From CTSoil-043 sp963821235 (GTDB taxonomy: Bacteria > Chloroflexota > Limnocylindria > Limnocylindrales > CSP1-4), in NCBI GenBank assembly GCA_963821235.1, contig CAWGCS010000002.1, positions 316,223 to 380,222 of the forward strand: DNA of 64,000 nt, read 5' to 3'. Numbering within the stretch: the first letter of the stretch is position 1; the number at the start of each line of letters is the position of its first letter. Positions 53,260-61,059 of this stretch are shown piece after piece. Below the pieces are notes generated by a model. It worked only from the letters and a program-made list of their open reading frames with translations, searched no databases and was not told the origin of the DNA. The position numbers and the translations under genes are program-made.

Positions 53260-53700
53260 CCGTCGATGGCGCGGGCCAGGCGCTCGGCAGCGTCCTCCTG
53301 GATGCCCGGGGCGACGTGGGAGTACAGGTCGAGGGTGATCTGCACCGACGAGTGCCCGAGGCGCTCCTGGACGACCTTCGGGTTGACGCCGGCCGAGAGC
53401 AGGATCGAGGCCGCGGAGTGCCGCAGGTCGTGGAGGCGGATCCTCGGCAGGCCGGCGCGCCTCGACAGGCGCTCGAACGCGCCCGTGACCCAGTCGGGGT
53501 CGAGCGGCGCCCCGTCCCCGCGGTCGTTGGCCAGCCCGTCGATCCCGACCACGAGCTGCGCCGCCCTGTGCGCCCTGAGCGCGGCCACCGTCGCGGGGTC
53601 GAGAGCGATCCGCCTGCGCCCGCGGCTCGTCTTGGGCGGGCCGTAATGAGCCCACTCGGCCCCGCGGATCCGCGCCCGCTGGACGCCGAGCGCGCCCTGG
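53256..53700 (-). pseudogene. Tyrosine recombinase (integrase) C-terminal remnant
   Basis: The last ~148 codons match a phage-type integrase catalytic domain: beta-hairpin Lys in PPKTSRGRRRIALDP, HxxR box IRLHDLRHSAAS, LGHSSVQITLDLYSHV with the His and nucleophile Tyr, and the usual terminal helix. Upstream of the segment GVQRARIRGAEW the similarity stops; the first catalytic Arg, the core-binding domain and the N-terminal arm-binding domain are absent, although the frame stays open by chance. So it is a 5'-truncated, inactive copy. It lies near tRNA-Arg(GCG), a common integration site. Confidence 0.8.
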
Positions 53701-53856
53701 TCCGGCGCTCCAGCCCATGCCTGGCCCGTGGCCGACCGTTCCCGGTTTCGCGCTGCTATCGGACCTACCGGCCATCCGGAGCCGCCAGCTGCGCGCGCCT
53801 CAGCGGGCGGGGCCGGGACGAGATCGGGGCCGGGCAGGACGGGTGATACTGCGCCC

Positions 53857-54969
53857 ATGTCCGCGCCCGGGTTCTCCGCAGATCGGCGCCGCCTGACCGC
53901 GCTGCGCCTGGCCGCCCAGCGCATCGGCGGGGGCGAGCCGTCCACGCCGGCCGCGACCGTCAGCTGGTTGCTGGGCCTGCAGGGCCAGGACTTCCCCGGC
54001 GCCAAGTGGTCGGTGGGTCTCCGCCAGACCGGCGCCAGCCAGGCGAGCGTCGATGCCGCCTGCGACGCCGGGCAGATCGTGCGCTCCTGGCCCCTGCGGG
54101 GCACCCTGCATCTCGTCGCGGCGGCAGACCTGGGTTGGCTGCTCGAGCTCACCGCGCCGCGCTCGATCGCCGCGGCCGCCCGTCGACGGGCCGACCTGGG
54201 GATCAGCGTGGCGGACGTCGAGCGCGCCCGAGAGGTCGCCGTCGCCGCGCTGCAGGGACGCCGGGTCCTCACCCGCGAGGCGCTGCTGGCAGCGTTCGAT
54301 GGCGCCGGCGTCGGCACCGCCGGCCAGCGCGGCTACCACCTGCTCTGGCACCTCGCCCTGACCGGGACGCTCGTGCTCGGCCCCGCCGATGGCCGCGGGC
54401 AGAGCTTCGCGCTGCTCGACGAGTGGGTGCCGGTGCGGCGGCGGCTGGAGGGCGACGAAGCGCTGGGCGAGCTGGCCCTTCGCTACTTCCAGAGCCACGG
54501 CCCGGCGACGGCGACGGATCTCGTCCGCTGGTCCGGCCTGACCCTGGGCGGCGTGCGACGGGGGCTGGCGGTCTGCGGGCCTCGACTCACGACCATCGAG
54601 GTTGCCGGGATCACGTACCAAGTCGCGCCCGAGACCCTGGCGCGGCCGGCGCCAGCGGAGCGCGTCCACCTGCTGCCAGGCTTCGACGAGTACGTGCTCG
54701 GCTACCTCGATCGAACGGCGGCGGTTGCGCCGGAGCACAGTCAGGCGATCGTCCCGGGCGGCAACGGCATGTTCAAGCCCACGGTCGTGGTCGATGGCGA
54801 GGTCGTGGGGACCTGGAAGCGGACGCTCAGGGCCGGCGAGATCGTCATCGAGCCCGTCTTCTTCGGCCGTCTGTCGAAGACGGCTCGCGACGGGCTGCCA
54901 GCGGCCGCCCGAGCCTACGGCGCCTTCCAGGGCCGATCGACCAGGCTCGCCGCCTTCGATTCTCCCTAG
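53857..54969 (+). CDS. AlkZ-like winged-helix protein (HTH_42 family)
   Basis: A 370-residue member of the AlkZ/YcaQ family, some of which are DNA glycosylases that unhook alkylated or crosslinked bases. It has tandem winged helices and the family's early Gln pair: LGLQGQDFPGAKW (Q-x-Q, near residues 36-45; the x is Gly, where the proven enzymes have a bulky residue). Later blocks are SWPLRGTLHLV, HLLPGFDEYVLGYLDR and GTWKRTL near the end. The ATG is 6 bases after a GATACT box (53845-53850), which suits a leaderless transcript. Single gene; DNA repair role plausible, activity uncertain. Confidence 0.85.
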   Translation: MSAPGFSADRRRLTALRLAAQRIGGGEPSTPAATVSWLLGLQGQDFPGAKWSVGLRQTGASQASVDAACDAGQIVRSWPLRGTLHLVAAADLGWLLELTAPRSIAAAARRRADLGISVADVERAREVAVAALQGRRVLTREALLAAFDGAGVGTAGQRGYHLLWHLALTGTLVLGPADGRGQSFALLDEWVPVRRRLEGDEALGELALRYFQSHGPATATDLVRWSGLTLGGVRRGLAVCGPRLTTIEVAGITYQVAPETLARPAPAERVHLLPGFDEYVLGYLDRTAAVAPEHSQAIVPGGNGMFKPTVVVDGEVVGTWKRTLRAGEIVIEPVFFGRLSKTARDGLPAAARAYGAFQGRSTRLAAFDSP

Positions 54970-55029
54970 CTGCGGCCGTGCCCGCTCGTCCCAGCCGTCG
55001 CTCGGGTGGGCGCGCAGGGCGGGTGCTCC

Positions 55030-56295
55030 CTAGCGGTGCAGGTTGCGCGCCGCCACGAAGCTCAGGCCGTGCTCCGTCAGGGCCCGCGCGGTGTGGTTGG
55101 TGGCGTCCAGCTTGTCCATGAAGTTGCGCTCGAGGCAATCCCAGTCGCCGCTGGCGATGACCTCCGCCTTGTCCCGGAAGTAGTCGAGGATGTCGGAGGG
55201 GTGGGCCCGCCCGGCGTCGACCGCCGGATCGCCGCCCTCGTGCTTGGCCGAGATGTTGGGCACGTGATCGGCGATCGCGACGAGCTCGTCGCGCCGGTCG
55301 TAGGGCTGACGGACGATGCTCTTCCAGGTCTCGGTGATGTGGTGCTCGAAGCGGACGACATCCTCGAAGCCGAGCTTCCGCCGGATCTGGGAGGTGATCT
55401 CGAGTGTCTCGTTGTTGACCGAGTTGCTCCAGTTGAAGCCGACCAGCGGCGAGGAGCCGTCTTCGCGCGCGAAGAGCTTGGCCCCGATGAGCGTCCAGAG
55501 CCCGGCGAAGGGGTTGTCGTTGCCCATGAAGACGGAGATCTTGAACTCGATGTCGACGCCCAGGCGATGGAGGAGGTAGGCCGCCAGCACGGTGCCGGGA
55601 TTGACGTTGAGGACCTGGCGGATGCCGTACGTCGTGTAGCAGTGGAGCAGCTCGTCGACCCACAGGAGGGGGTGGTCGTTCGGCTCGCCCACGCCGCCGA
55701 AGTAGCCGGTGATCGTGGCCGGGCCGTCGAGATGGACGTTCGAGCCGTCGGTCCCCTTCGTGTCGAGGGTCTCCACCACGCTGGCGCCGATGATCTGCAT
55801 CGCCGCCGCGACGGCCGGAAGGTCGCCGTCGACCTCCTGCTCGTGCATCTTGCGGACCCGGATCCAGCGCCCGGGCATGAGGAGGCGCTCGTCGATCGCC
55901 CGACGTGCGGCGTCGATGACCCAGGGGAAGTACTGGAGGGCGCTGATCTCCAGGGTCACCGCCATGTCGTCGCGGAAGGCCATCGTGTCGGCGCGATCGC
56001 CCAGGACGCCCCGGCGGTAGTCGGCGATGCTGGTGAACGCCCCGCGGTCGCGCTGCCCGGCCAGCCAGTCCAGGTCGGCGAGGTACTCGGGGCGCGTCCC
56101 GCGCACCTGCTCATAGAGCGCCTGCAGCTCGCCGGCGGCGCGGGCACGCTCGTTGATCTCCTCCGGCGTGCCGTAGCGAGCGACGACGGCCAGCAGGTCG
56201 TTGACGAGCCGCGTGTCCGGGGCAAGCAGCAGCGCGTTGAGGTCGTCGAGCCGGCCGGCCGGGATCGCGAGGCGCTCGCGCAGGTCCGCGTTCAT
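55030..56295 (-). CDS. Conserved protein of unknown function in the panB operon
   Basis: Not recognised. The 421-residue soluble product has no signal peptide or span. Stretches that look like enzyme loops include VVETLDTKGTDGSNVHLDGP near residue 177, TGYFGGVGEPNDHPLLWVDE near 200, LNVNPGTVLAAYLLHRLGVDIEFKISVFMGNDNPF near 240-275, and FEHHITETW and NISAKHEGGDP further on, with several His/Asp pairs. The alternation suggests a TIM-barrel-type fold. It starts 18 bases after the panB stop on the same strand, so a link to pantothenate or beta-alanine metabolism is possible. I would not assign a reaction. Confidence 0.7.
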   Translation of the reverse strand: MNADLRERLAIPAGRLDDLNALLLAPDTRLVNDLLAVVARYGTPEEINERARAAGELQALYEQVRGTRPEYLADLDWLAGQRDRGAFTSIADYRRGVLGDRADTMAFRDDMAVTLEISALQYFPWVIDAARRAIDERLLMPGRWIRVRKMHEQEVDGDLPAVAAAMQIIGASVVETLDTKGTDGSNVHLDGPATITGYFGGVGEPNDHPLLWVDELLHCYTTYGIRQVLNVNPGTVLAAYLLHRLGVDIEFKISVFMGNDNPFAGLWTLIGAKLFAREDGSSPLVGFNWSNSVNNETLEITSQIRRKLGFEDVVRFEHHITETWKSIVRQPYDRRDELVAIADHVPNISAKHEGGDPAVDAGRAHPSDILDYFRDKAEVIASGDWDCLERNFMDKLDATNHTARALTEHGLSFVAARNLHR

Positions 56296-56312
56296 CGCTG
56301 TCTCCTCGGTCG

Positions 56313-57167
56313 TCAGCCGACCAGCCGCACGAGCTCGTCGTATTCCTCGTCGCGCATCCCGAACCAGTTGTCCGGCTGCGGGAACGTGCGCTCCGTGACC
56401 TCGCGAACGTAGGCCGCCAGGCCGTCGCGGATCAGCGCCCCGGCGTCGGCGAAGACCTTGGCCATGCGGGGGGTGAACTTTGGGTAGAGCCCGAAGGCGT
56501 CGTGGTAGATGAGGAGCTGGCCGTGGGCGTCGGGGCCGGAGCCGAGGCTCATGATGATGCAGTGCTCGGCCCGCTCGGTGATCAGCCGGCAGACGCGGTC
56601 GGGCACCAGCTCGAGGAGGATGCAGAACGCTCCGGCCTCCTCGAGGGCCTTCGCGTCGTCGACGATCTTCTTGGCCTGCGCCGCGCCCTTGCCCTGGAGA
56701 CGGAAGCCGCCGAGCGCGCTGACGCTCTGGGGGGTCAGCCCGAGGTGGCCGATGACCGGGATCCCGGCCCGCGCGATCCCCGCCACGCGATCGGCCATCT
56801 CCGCGCCGCCCTCGAGCTTCACGGAGTCGCAGCCCGCCTCGGCCATGAAGCGTCCGGCATTGCGAATCGCGGACTCGACGCTGGGCTGGTAGCTCATGTA
56901 CGGCATGTCGCCGACGACCCAGGCGTTCGGCGCGCCGCGGCGCACCGCGGCCGCGTGGCGGAGCATGTCGTCCATCGTGACCGGCAGGGTGCTGTCGAAG
57001 CCCAGCATCGTCATGCCCAGGCTGTCGCCGACCAGGATCATGTCGATGCCGGCCTGCTCCTGGAGGTGGGCGGTCGGGTAGTCGTAGCAGGTGAGCCAGG
57101 TGATCGGGGTGCCGTCCCCCGCCTTCGCGAACAGCGCGGGGAGGGTGACCTTCTTCCGCTCGGGCAC
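56313..57167 (-). CDS. panB: 3-methyl-2-oxobutanoate hydroxymethyltransferase
   Basis: Makes ketopantoate from 2-oxoisovalerate using methylene-tetrahydrofolate, first step to pantothenate and CoA. The 284-residue TIM barrel has ITWLTCYDYPTAHLQEQAGIDMILVGDSLGMTMLGFDSTLPVT, MPYMSYQPSVESAIRNAGRFM, VKLEGG, IPVIGHLGLTPQSV and LELVPDRV, all family blocks. The GTG at 57167 stands 5 bases after AGGAGG and gives normal length; the upstream frame is not family-like. An unknown 421-residue protein follows in the operon; panC and panD are not here. Confidence 0.96.
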   Translation of the reverse strand: MPERKKVTLPALFAKAGDGTPITWLTCYDYPTAHLQEQAGIDMILVGDSLGMTMLGFDSTLPVTMDDMLRHAAAVRRGAPNAWVVGDMPYMSYQPSVESAIRNAGRFMAEAGCDSVKLEGGAEMADRVAGIARAGIPVIGHLGLTPQSVSALGGFRLQGKGAAQAKKIVDDAKALEEAGAFCILLELVPDRVCRLITERAEHCIIMSLGSGPDAHGQLLIYHDAFGLYPKFTPRMAKVFADAGALIRDGLAAYVREVTERTFPQPDNWFGMRDEEYDELVRLVG

Positions 57168-57298
57168 CGGGACCTCCTCTGGACGACTGCGTTCGGCGCG
57201 GCGCGTTGCCTCCCGATCATTCGGGCTCCCGACCGGCCGGGGTAGTGCCGTTGGGCTCGACGATCCGAGCCCTGCAGGTGCCGAGCCGCCTGTCGGAA

Positions 57299-57934
57299 TC
57301 ACCCTGAGAGGGCGCTGCCTCGCTGGATCACGAGGCGGGCCAGGGCGACGAGCGCGTCCGCGGCACCGTCGCCGGACGGGCAGGAGATCCCGAACACGAG
57401 GAGGCCCTTCCGGACGGCGATCGCGGCGTAGCCCGGGCTTCCGCCGCCTGCCGCCAGGATGGCCACCTCGTCGGCCTCCGACAGGGCCGCCTTGCCCGTG
57501 CCGAGGTCGACGAACGACCGGACGTTGACGAAGATCGACGACGCGTCGGCGGCGTCGGAGCCCACGAAGACGTCGAGCTCGATGCCCCCGGTCGCGCCGG
57601 AGACGCCGGCGTAGACGCAGTAGGCGCCGGCCGGGTCGGGGTTGGCCGTCGGCGCCCCGGCACCCTGGATCCCGGCCGCCGCGAAGTCGCCCGGGCCGAG
57701 CAGCCCGCAGTAGTCCCCGCCGGCCGCGACGGGGGCGCCCGTCGCTCCGCCGCCACCGCCCCCGCCGGCCCCTGCGTCCGCGGTCGCGGAGGGAGCGGCC
57801 GGGGAGGCGCCGCCCGCGGCGGTTGGCGGCGCGTAGGGGCCGCCCGTCGTCGGCGAGCCCCCGGATCCGCCGCAGGCGGCCACCAGCACGCTCAGCCCCA
57901 CGGCTGCACCGATCGCCAGGCGCCGCACGTTCAT
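57299..57934 (-). CDS. Lipoprotein of unknown function, DUF3558-like
   Basis: A 211-residue secreted lipoprotein. Signal peptide MNVRRLAIGAAVGLSVLVAAC with lipobox LVAAC (Cys21), then ~55 residues of Gly/Ala/Ser/Pro linker, then a compact domain from about residue 75 with YCGLLGPGDFAAAG, GAYCVYAG and ISCPSGDG. The Cys-containing LL...GDFAAAG..CxY layout recalls the DUF3558 lipoproteins of actinobacteria, weakly. GGAGGA stands 7 bases ahead of the ATG. No operon partner. Confidence 0.7.
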   Translation of the reverse strand: MNVRRLAIGAAVGLSVLVAACGGSGGSPTTGGPYAPPTAAGGASPAAPSATADAGAGGGGGGGATGAPVAAGGDYCGLLGPGDFAAAGIQGAGAPTANPDPAGAYCVYAGVSGATGGIELDVFVGSDAADASSIFVNVRSFVDLGTGKAALSEADEVAILAAGGGSPGYAAIAVRKGLLVFGISCPSGDGAADALVALARLVIQRGSALSG

Positions 57935-57977
57935 CGGATCCTCCTCCCGGCCTGCCACGTCGCCGGCCGTCGCTGCC

Positions 57978-58904
57978 TCACCGCTCGTTCTCGTCGATCG
58001 TCACGACCTCCGGCACCGGTCCGCGGGAGGCCCTCGCCCATCCGGCGGGGAAGCGGAGGTCGAAGATCAGCAGGAGCGAGCCGAGCACGAGGACGGAGCC
58101 GACGAGGAAGGCGGGCGAGACGGACTCTCCGATGAAGAGCGCGCCCCAGAGCGTCCCGAACACGGGATTGAGGAACGTCACCGTGCTCGTCGCCATGGGT
58201 CCCACCTCGCGGTTGAGGCGGAAGAGGATGGGCCAGGCGATGGCGGTCGAGAAGAGCCCGAGCCCCAGGATCGCGACGACACTCTCGCGGCTCGGCACGA
58301 CGTCCCCCGCCGACAGCGCGGCGACGGGCGCCAGGAGGAGCGAAGCCGCCAGGAGCTGGCCCAGGGCCAGCTGGATGGGCGGCTGGGGCGCCATGCGGCG
58401 GCGGATGTAGGTGAGGGCGACGCCGTACGACGCGGCGCCCGCGGTCGCGGCGACCACCCCCGCCACGGCGTCCGGCGCCAGGTGGATGCCCTCCATCCCG
58501 ACGATGACGCCCACGCCGACGAAGCCGACCAGGATGGCGGCGACGCGGCGGGCCGTGGGCGCCCGGCGGTCCCACGTGGCGAGGATGATGGCCGTCCACA
58601 GCGGCGTCGTGGCGTTGATGATCGAGCCCAGGCCGGCGGTGATCGACCGCTCGGCGAAGGCGAACAGGGCGAACGGCGCGGCGGCCATGAAGAACCCGAC
58701 CACGAGGTAGTCGCGCCAGTGGGCGGGCATGGCCGCCAGCCGCGCCCGGCCGGCCACCGGCAGGAGGATCAACGACGCGATGGCCACCCGCGCGAAGGCG
58801 ACCACCAGCGGCGGCAGCTCGGGCGCGGCGAGACGCATGAACAAGAACGCGCCGCCGAAGGCCGCGCCGCAGTAGACGAGCGAGATCAGGACGCTGGGGT
58901 TCAT
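57978..58904 (-). CDS. EamA/DMT family transporter
   Basis: A 308-residue drug/metabolite-type exporter with ten membrane spans formed by two EamA repeats (residues about 5-135 and 150-285). Family marks are FGGAFLFMRLAAPELPPLVVAFARV at the start of repeat one and LGLFSTAIAWPILFRLNREVGPMATSTVTFLNPVFGTLWGALFIGE in repeat two. A GGAG site lies 8 bases before the ATG. It is divergent from the next oxidoreductase. The substrate could be an amino acid or nucleotide derivative; nothing nearby decides. Confidence 0.92.
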   Translation of the reverse strand: MNPSVLISLVYCGAAFGGAFLFMRLAAPELPPLVVAFARVAIASLILLPVAGRARLAAMPAHWRDYLVVGFFMAAAPFALFAFAERSITAGLGSIINATTPLWTAIILATWDRRAPTARRVAAILVGFVGVGVIVGMEGIHLAPDAVAGVVAATAGAASYGVALTYIRRRMAPQPPIQLALGQLLAASLLLAPVAALSAGDVVPSRESVVAILGLGLFSTAIAWPILFRLNREVGPMATSTVTFLNPVFGTLWGALFIGESVSPAFLVGSVLVLGSLLLIFDLRFPAGWARASRGPVPEVVTIDENER

Positions 58905-58983
58905 GGCCGATCTCCGGAGAACCGAACAGGCGGGAACGGTAGCGCCGCCGTCGCGTCGCGTCCAGCCCGTCTACACTCCAACC

Positions 58984-59880
58984 ATGTCGGAACCCACCCG
59001 TCCACGCGTCGGGGTCGTCGGCCTCGGGACGATGGGCGGCGCCATGGCCGCCAACCTGGCCCGAGCCGGCTTCCCGCTGACGGTCTGGAATCGCAGCGCC
59101 GGACGCAGCCACGAGATCGAGGCGCTGGGCGCGGCCGTGGCGGCGACGCCCGCGGCGCTAGCCGACGCGAGCGACGTGATCGTGGTCTGCGTCTCGGACA
59201 CGCCCGATGTCGAGGCCGTCCTCTTCGGCCCTGATGGCGTCTCGTCGGGGGCGCCAGCCGGGACGCTCGTCGTCGACTGCTCGACGATCGAGCCGGCGGC
59301 CACGCGGCGCTTCGCCGCCCGCCTGGCGGAGCGGGGGATCGCCTTCGTGGACGCGCCCGTGACGGGCGGCAGCGAGGGCGCTCGGAACGCGACCCTCGCC
59401 GTCCTCGTGGGCGGTGATCCCGACGAGGTGGAGCGGGCCCGCCCGGTCCTGCAGGCCATCGGACGGACGATCACCCGCTTCGGGCCGGTCGGGGCCGGGC
59501 AGGCCGCCAAGGCGGTCAACCAGGTCATCCTCGCCGGGGCCTACCTCGGCGTCGCGGAAGGCATCGTGCTGGCCCTCAAGGCCGACCTCGACCCCGACGA
59601 GGTCGTGGCGGCACTCTCCGGCGGCGCCGCCCAGAGCTGGGTCCTCGAGAACCGCAGCGGTCGGATGATCGCCAACGACTATCCGCTCGGCTTCAGGGTC
59701 GCCCTCCACCTCAAGGACCTCGGCATCGCCCTCGACCTTGCCCGCGCCTCGGGGGCGGTTCTGCCGGTGGCCGCGCTCGCCGCCCAGCTCGAGGCCGGCC
59801 TCGTCGCCACGGGCCACGCCGACGACGACATGTCGGCCCTGGCGCGCGCCATCCGCTCCCTGTCAGGGCTCGACGGGTAG
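58984..59880 (+). CDS. NAD(P)-dependent oxidoreductase, 3-hydroxyisobutyrate dehydrogenase family
   Basis: A 298-residue beta-hydroxyacid dehydrogenase. Rossmann start RVGVVGLGTMGGAMAANLARAGFPLTVWNRS, the NR..K-type WNRS for cofactor choice (Arg after Asn favours NADPH), substrate loop FVDAPVTGGSEGARNATLAVLVGG, and the catalytic Lys in GAGQAAKAVNQVILAG near residue 178; the helical C-terminal half includes HLKDLGIALDLA. TACACT ends 6 bases before the ATG (58972-58977), suggesting a leaderless transcript. Substrate may be a tartronate semialdehyde- or succinic semialdehyde-like acid. Confidence 0.93.
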   Translation: MSEPTRPRVGVVGLGTMGGAMAANLARAGFPLTVWNRSAGRSHEIEALGAAVAATPAALADASDVIVVCVSDTPDVEAVLFGPDGVSSGAPAGTLVVDCSTIEPAATRRFAARLAERGIAFVDAPVTGGSEGARNATLAVLVGGDPDEVERARPVLQAIGRTITRFGPVGAGQAAKAVNQVILAGAYLGVAEGIVLALKADLDPDEVVAALSGGAAQSWVLENRSGRMIANDYPLGFRVALHLKDLGIALDLARASGAVLPVAALAAQLEAGLVATGHADDDMSALARAIRSLSGLDG

Positions 59881-59929
59881 TCGGGAGTGGCGGTAGCCGC
59901 CAGCGGCCGGCGGCGCTACCCTGAGAGCC

Positions 59930-60376
59930 ATGCACTACGAGCTCTTCATGAGCGCCGCCATCGGCGAGGCCCGCATCGCCCTCGAGGGCGGCGAGCGGCC
60001 CCACGGTGCCGCGGCCGTCCTCGGCGAGGCGCTGGTCGCCAGCGGCCACGAGGAGGTTGTGGCGCGCAACGACCCGACGGCCCACGCCGTCGTGATGACC
60101 CTGCGCGAGGCGGCCCAGCGGCTCGGCACGCACTCCCTGGCCGGGGTCACCGTCTTCACGACCGTGGAGCCGTGCGCCATGTGCGTCGGGGCCCTCCTCG
60201 AGGCAGACGCCGACTGCCTCGTCTACGCGCTGCCGGACCCGGTCGCCGGGGCGGCCGGCTCCGTCGTCCAGCTGGCCAACAGCCCCTCCCTGCCGCGGCG
60301 CGTCGACCTCATCAGCGGGATCCTTCGCGCCGACGCCGCCGAGCTCGTGGAGGCGGCCGCCCGCCGGGCCACCTGA
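59930..60376 (+). CDS. TadA/guanine-deaminase-like cytidine deaminase fold, catalytic Glu missing
   Basis: A 148-residue member of the nucleoside/tRNA deaminase family. The zinc site is largely kept: His52 in DPTAHAVVM and Cys82/Cys85 in TTVEPCAMC. The proton-shuttling Glu of the family motif HAE is Val54 here (codon GTC), so deaminase activity is doubtful. PHGAAAVLG and ARNDPTAHA match the family's PFGAVIV and NDPTAHAE blocks. TACCCT ends 7 bases before the ATG (59917-59922), as in other leaderless genes here. It follows the dehydrogenase by 49 bases. Confidence 0.85.
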   Translation: MHYELFMSAAIGEARIALEGGERPHGAAAVLGEALVASGHEEVVARNDPTAHAVVMTLREAAQRLGTHSLAGVTVFTTVEPCAMCVGALLEADADCLVYALPDPVAGAAGSVVQLANSPSLPRRVDLISGILRADAAELVEAAARRAT

Positions 60377-60494
60377 CGCCGCGCGTCCGCCGGACGCCGG
60401 CAGCCGGCGATCGTGGACGCGCGACCGGCTCGGGACACGTCCGCCGGGAGGCCGCGTTCCCCGATCCGGCGGCGGCTTTGCTATCCTCCCCCGC

Positions 60495-60580
<86 letters not shown>

Positions 60581-60641
60581 CTCCGATCCCGAATCGCCGG
60601 CCCGGGCCGCCTGCCGCCCCGGTCGCGGCGGCACCGCCCGC

Positions 60642-60729
60642 GGAGAGGTCGCCTAGAGGCCTAGGGCGCCGCACTGGAAATGCGGTATGGGGCAACCCAT
60701 CGAGGGTTCGAATCCCTCCCTCTCCGCCA
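60642..60729 (+). tRNA. tRNA-Ser (anticodon GGA)
   Basis: Acceptor GGAGAGG/CCTCTCC, G and encoded CCA. Anticodon stem CCGCA/TGCGG with loop CTGGAAA; anticodon GGA at 60676-60678. Long variable arm and T-arm GAGGG-TTCGAAT-CCCTC. It lies 61 bases after tRNA-Ser(CGA) and 30 bases before the SRP RNA. Confidence 0.97.
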
Positions 60730-60757
60730 CGCCTCCGGGACCCCCTGCTATCATCGA

Positions 60758-60972
60758 CGTGCCGTGCTAGGCGGGGAACTAGCGGTGCCCTGTACCTGCA
60801 ATCCGCTCCAGCAGGGCTGAATTCCCACCCGAGGTCAACGTCTTCGAATGCCGCCGGCCTGGACGGCGCCGAGGACCGGGTCCCGCGCAGCGGCGACACG
60901 CGAACCGCGTCAGGTCCGGAAGGAAGCAGCGCTAAGCGAGGTCCGCCGGGTGCCGCGGCACGGCCTGGTCTG
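60758..60972 (+). ncRNA. ffs: Signal recognition particle RNA, long bacterial type
   Basis: The domain IV core GTCCGGAAGGAAGCAGC lies near 60914-60930, the binding site of Ffh. The 5' part GTGCTAGGCGGGG, then GCGGTGCCCTGTACC and GGGCTGAATTCCC, is the Alu-domain pattern of long (Bacillus-type) SRP RNAs. GCCGTGC at 60761-60767 pairs with GCACGGC at 60958-60964, closing the molecule. A TATCAT -10 box at 60749-60754 predicts a start near 60761. Exact ends are estimated. The order ffs-dnaX-ybaB-recR is conserved in many bacteria. Confidence 0.93.
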
Positions 60973-61059
60973 AGCCGTCCGGCTCGGAGGGCGCGGGGAC
61001 GCGCCGATCGACGGTGGGTGCACGGCACTTCGCCTCATCGCCACCCAACGGGGAGCCTC

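Noticed and set aside
52513..53775. Long minus-strand frame across the orphan gene and tRNA genes
   Set aside because: It crosses the tRNA genes and the terminator, and its only protein-like portion is compositional noise.
53256..54317. Intact 353-codon integrase
   Set aside because: Only the last ~148 codons resemble a recombinase; the rest is antisense to the AlkZ-like gene and lacks the first catalytic Arg and DNA-binding domains.
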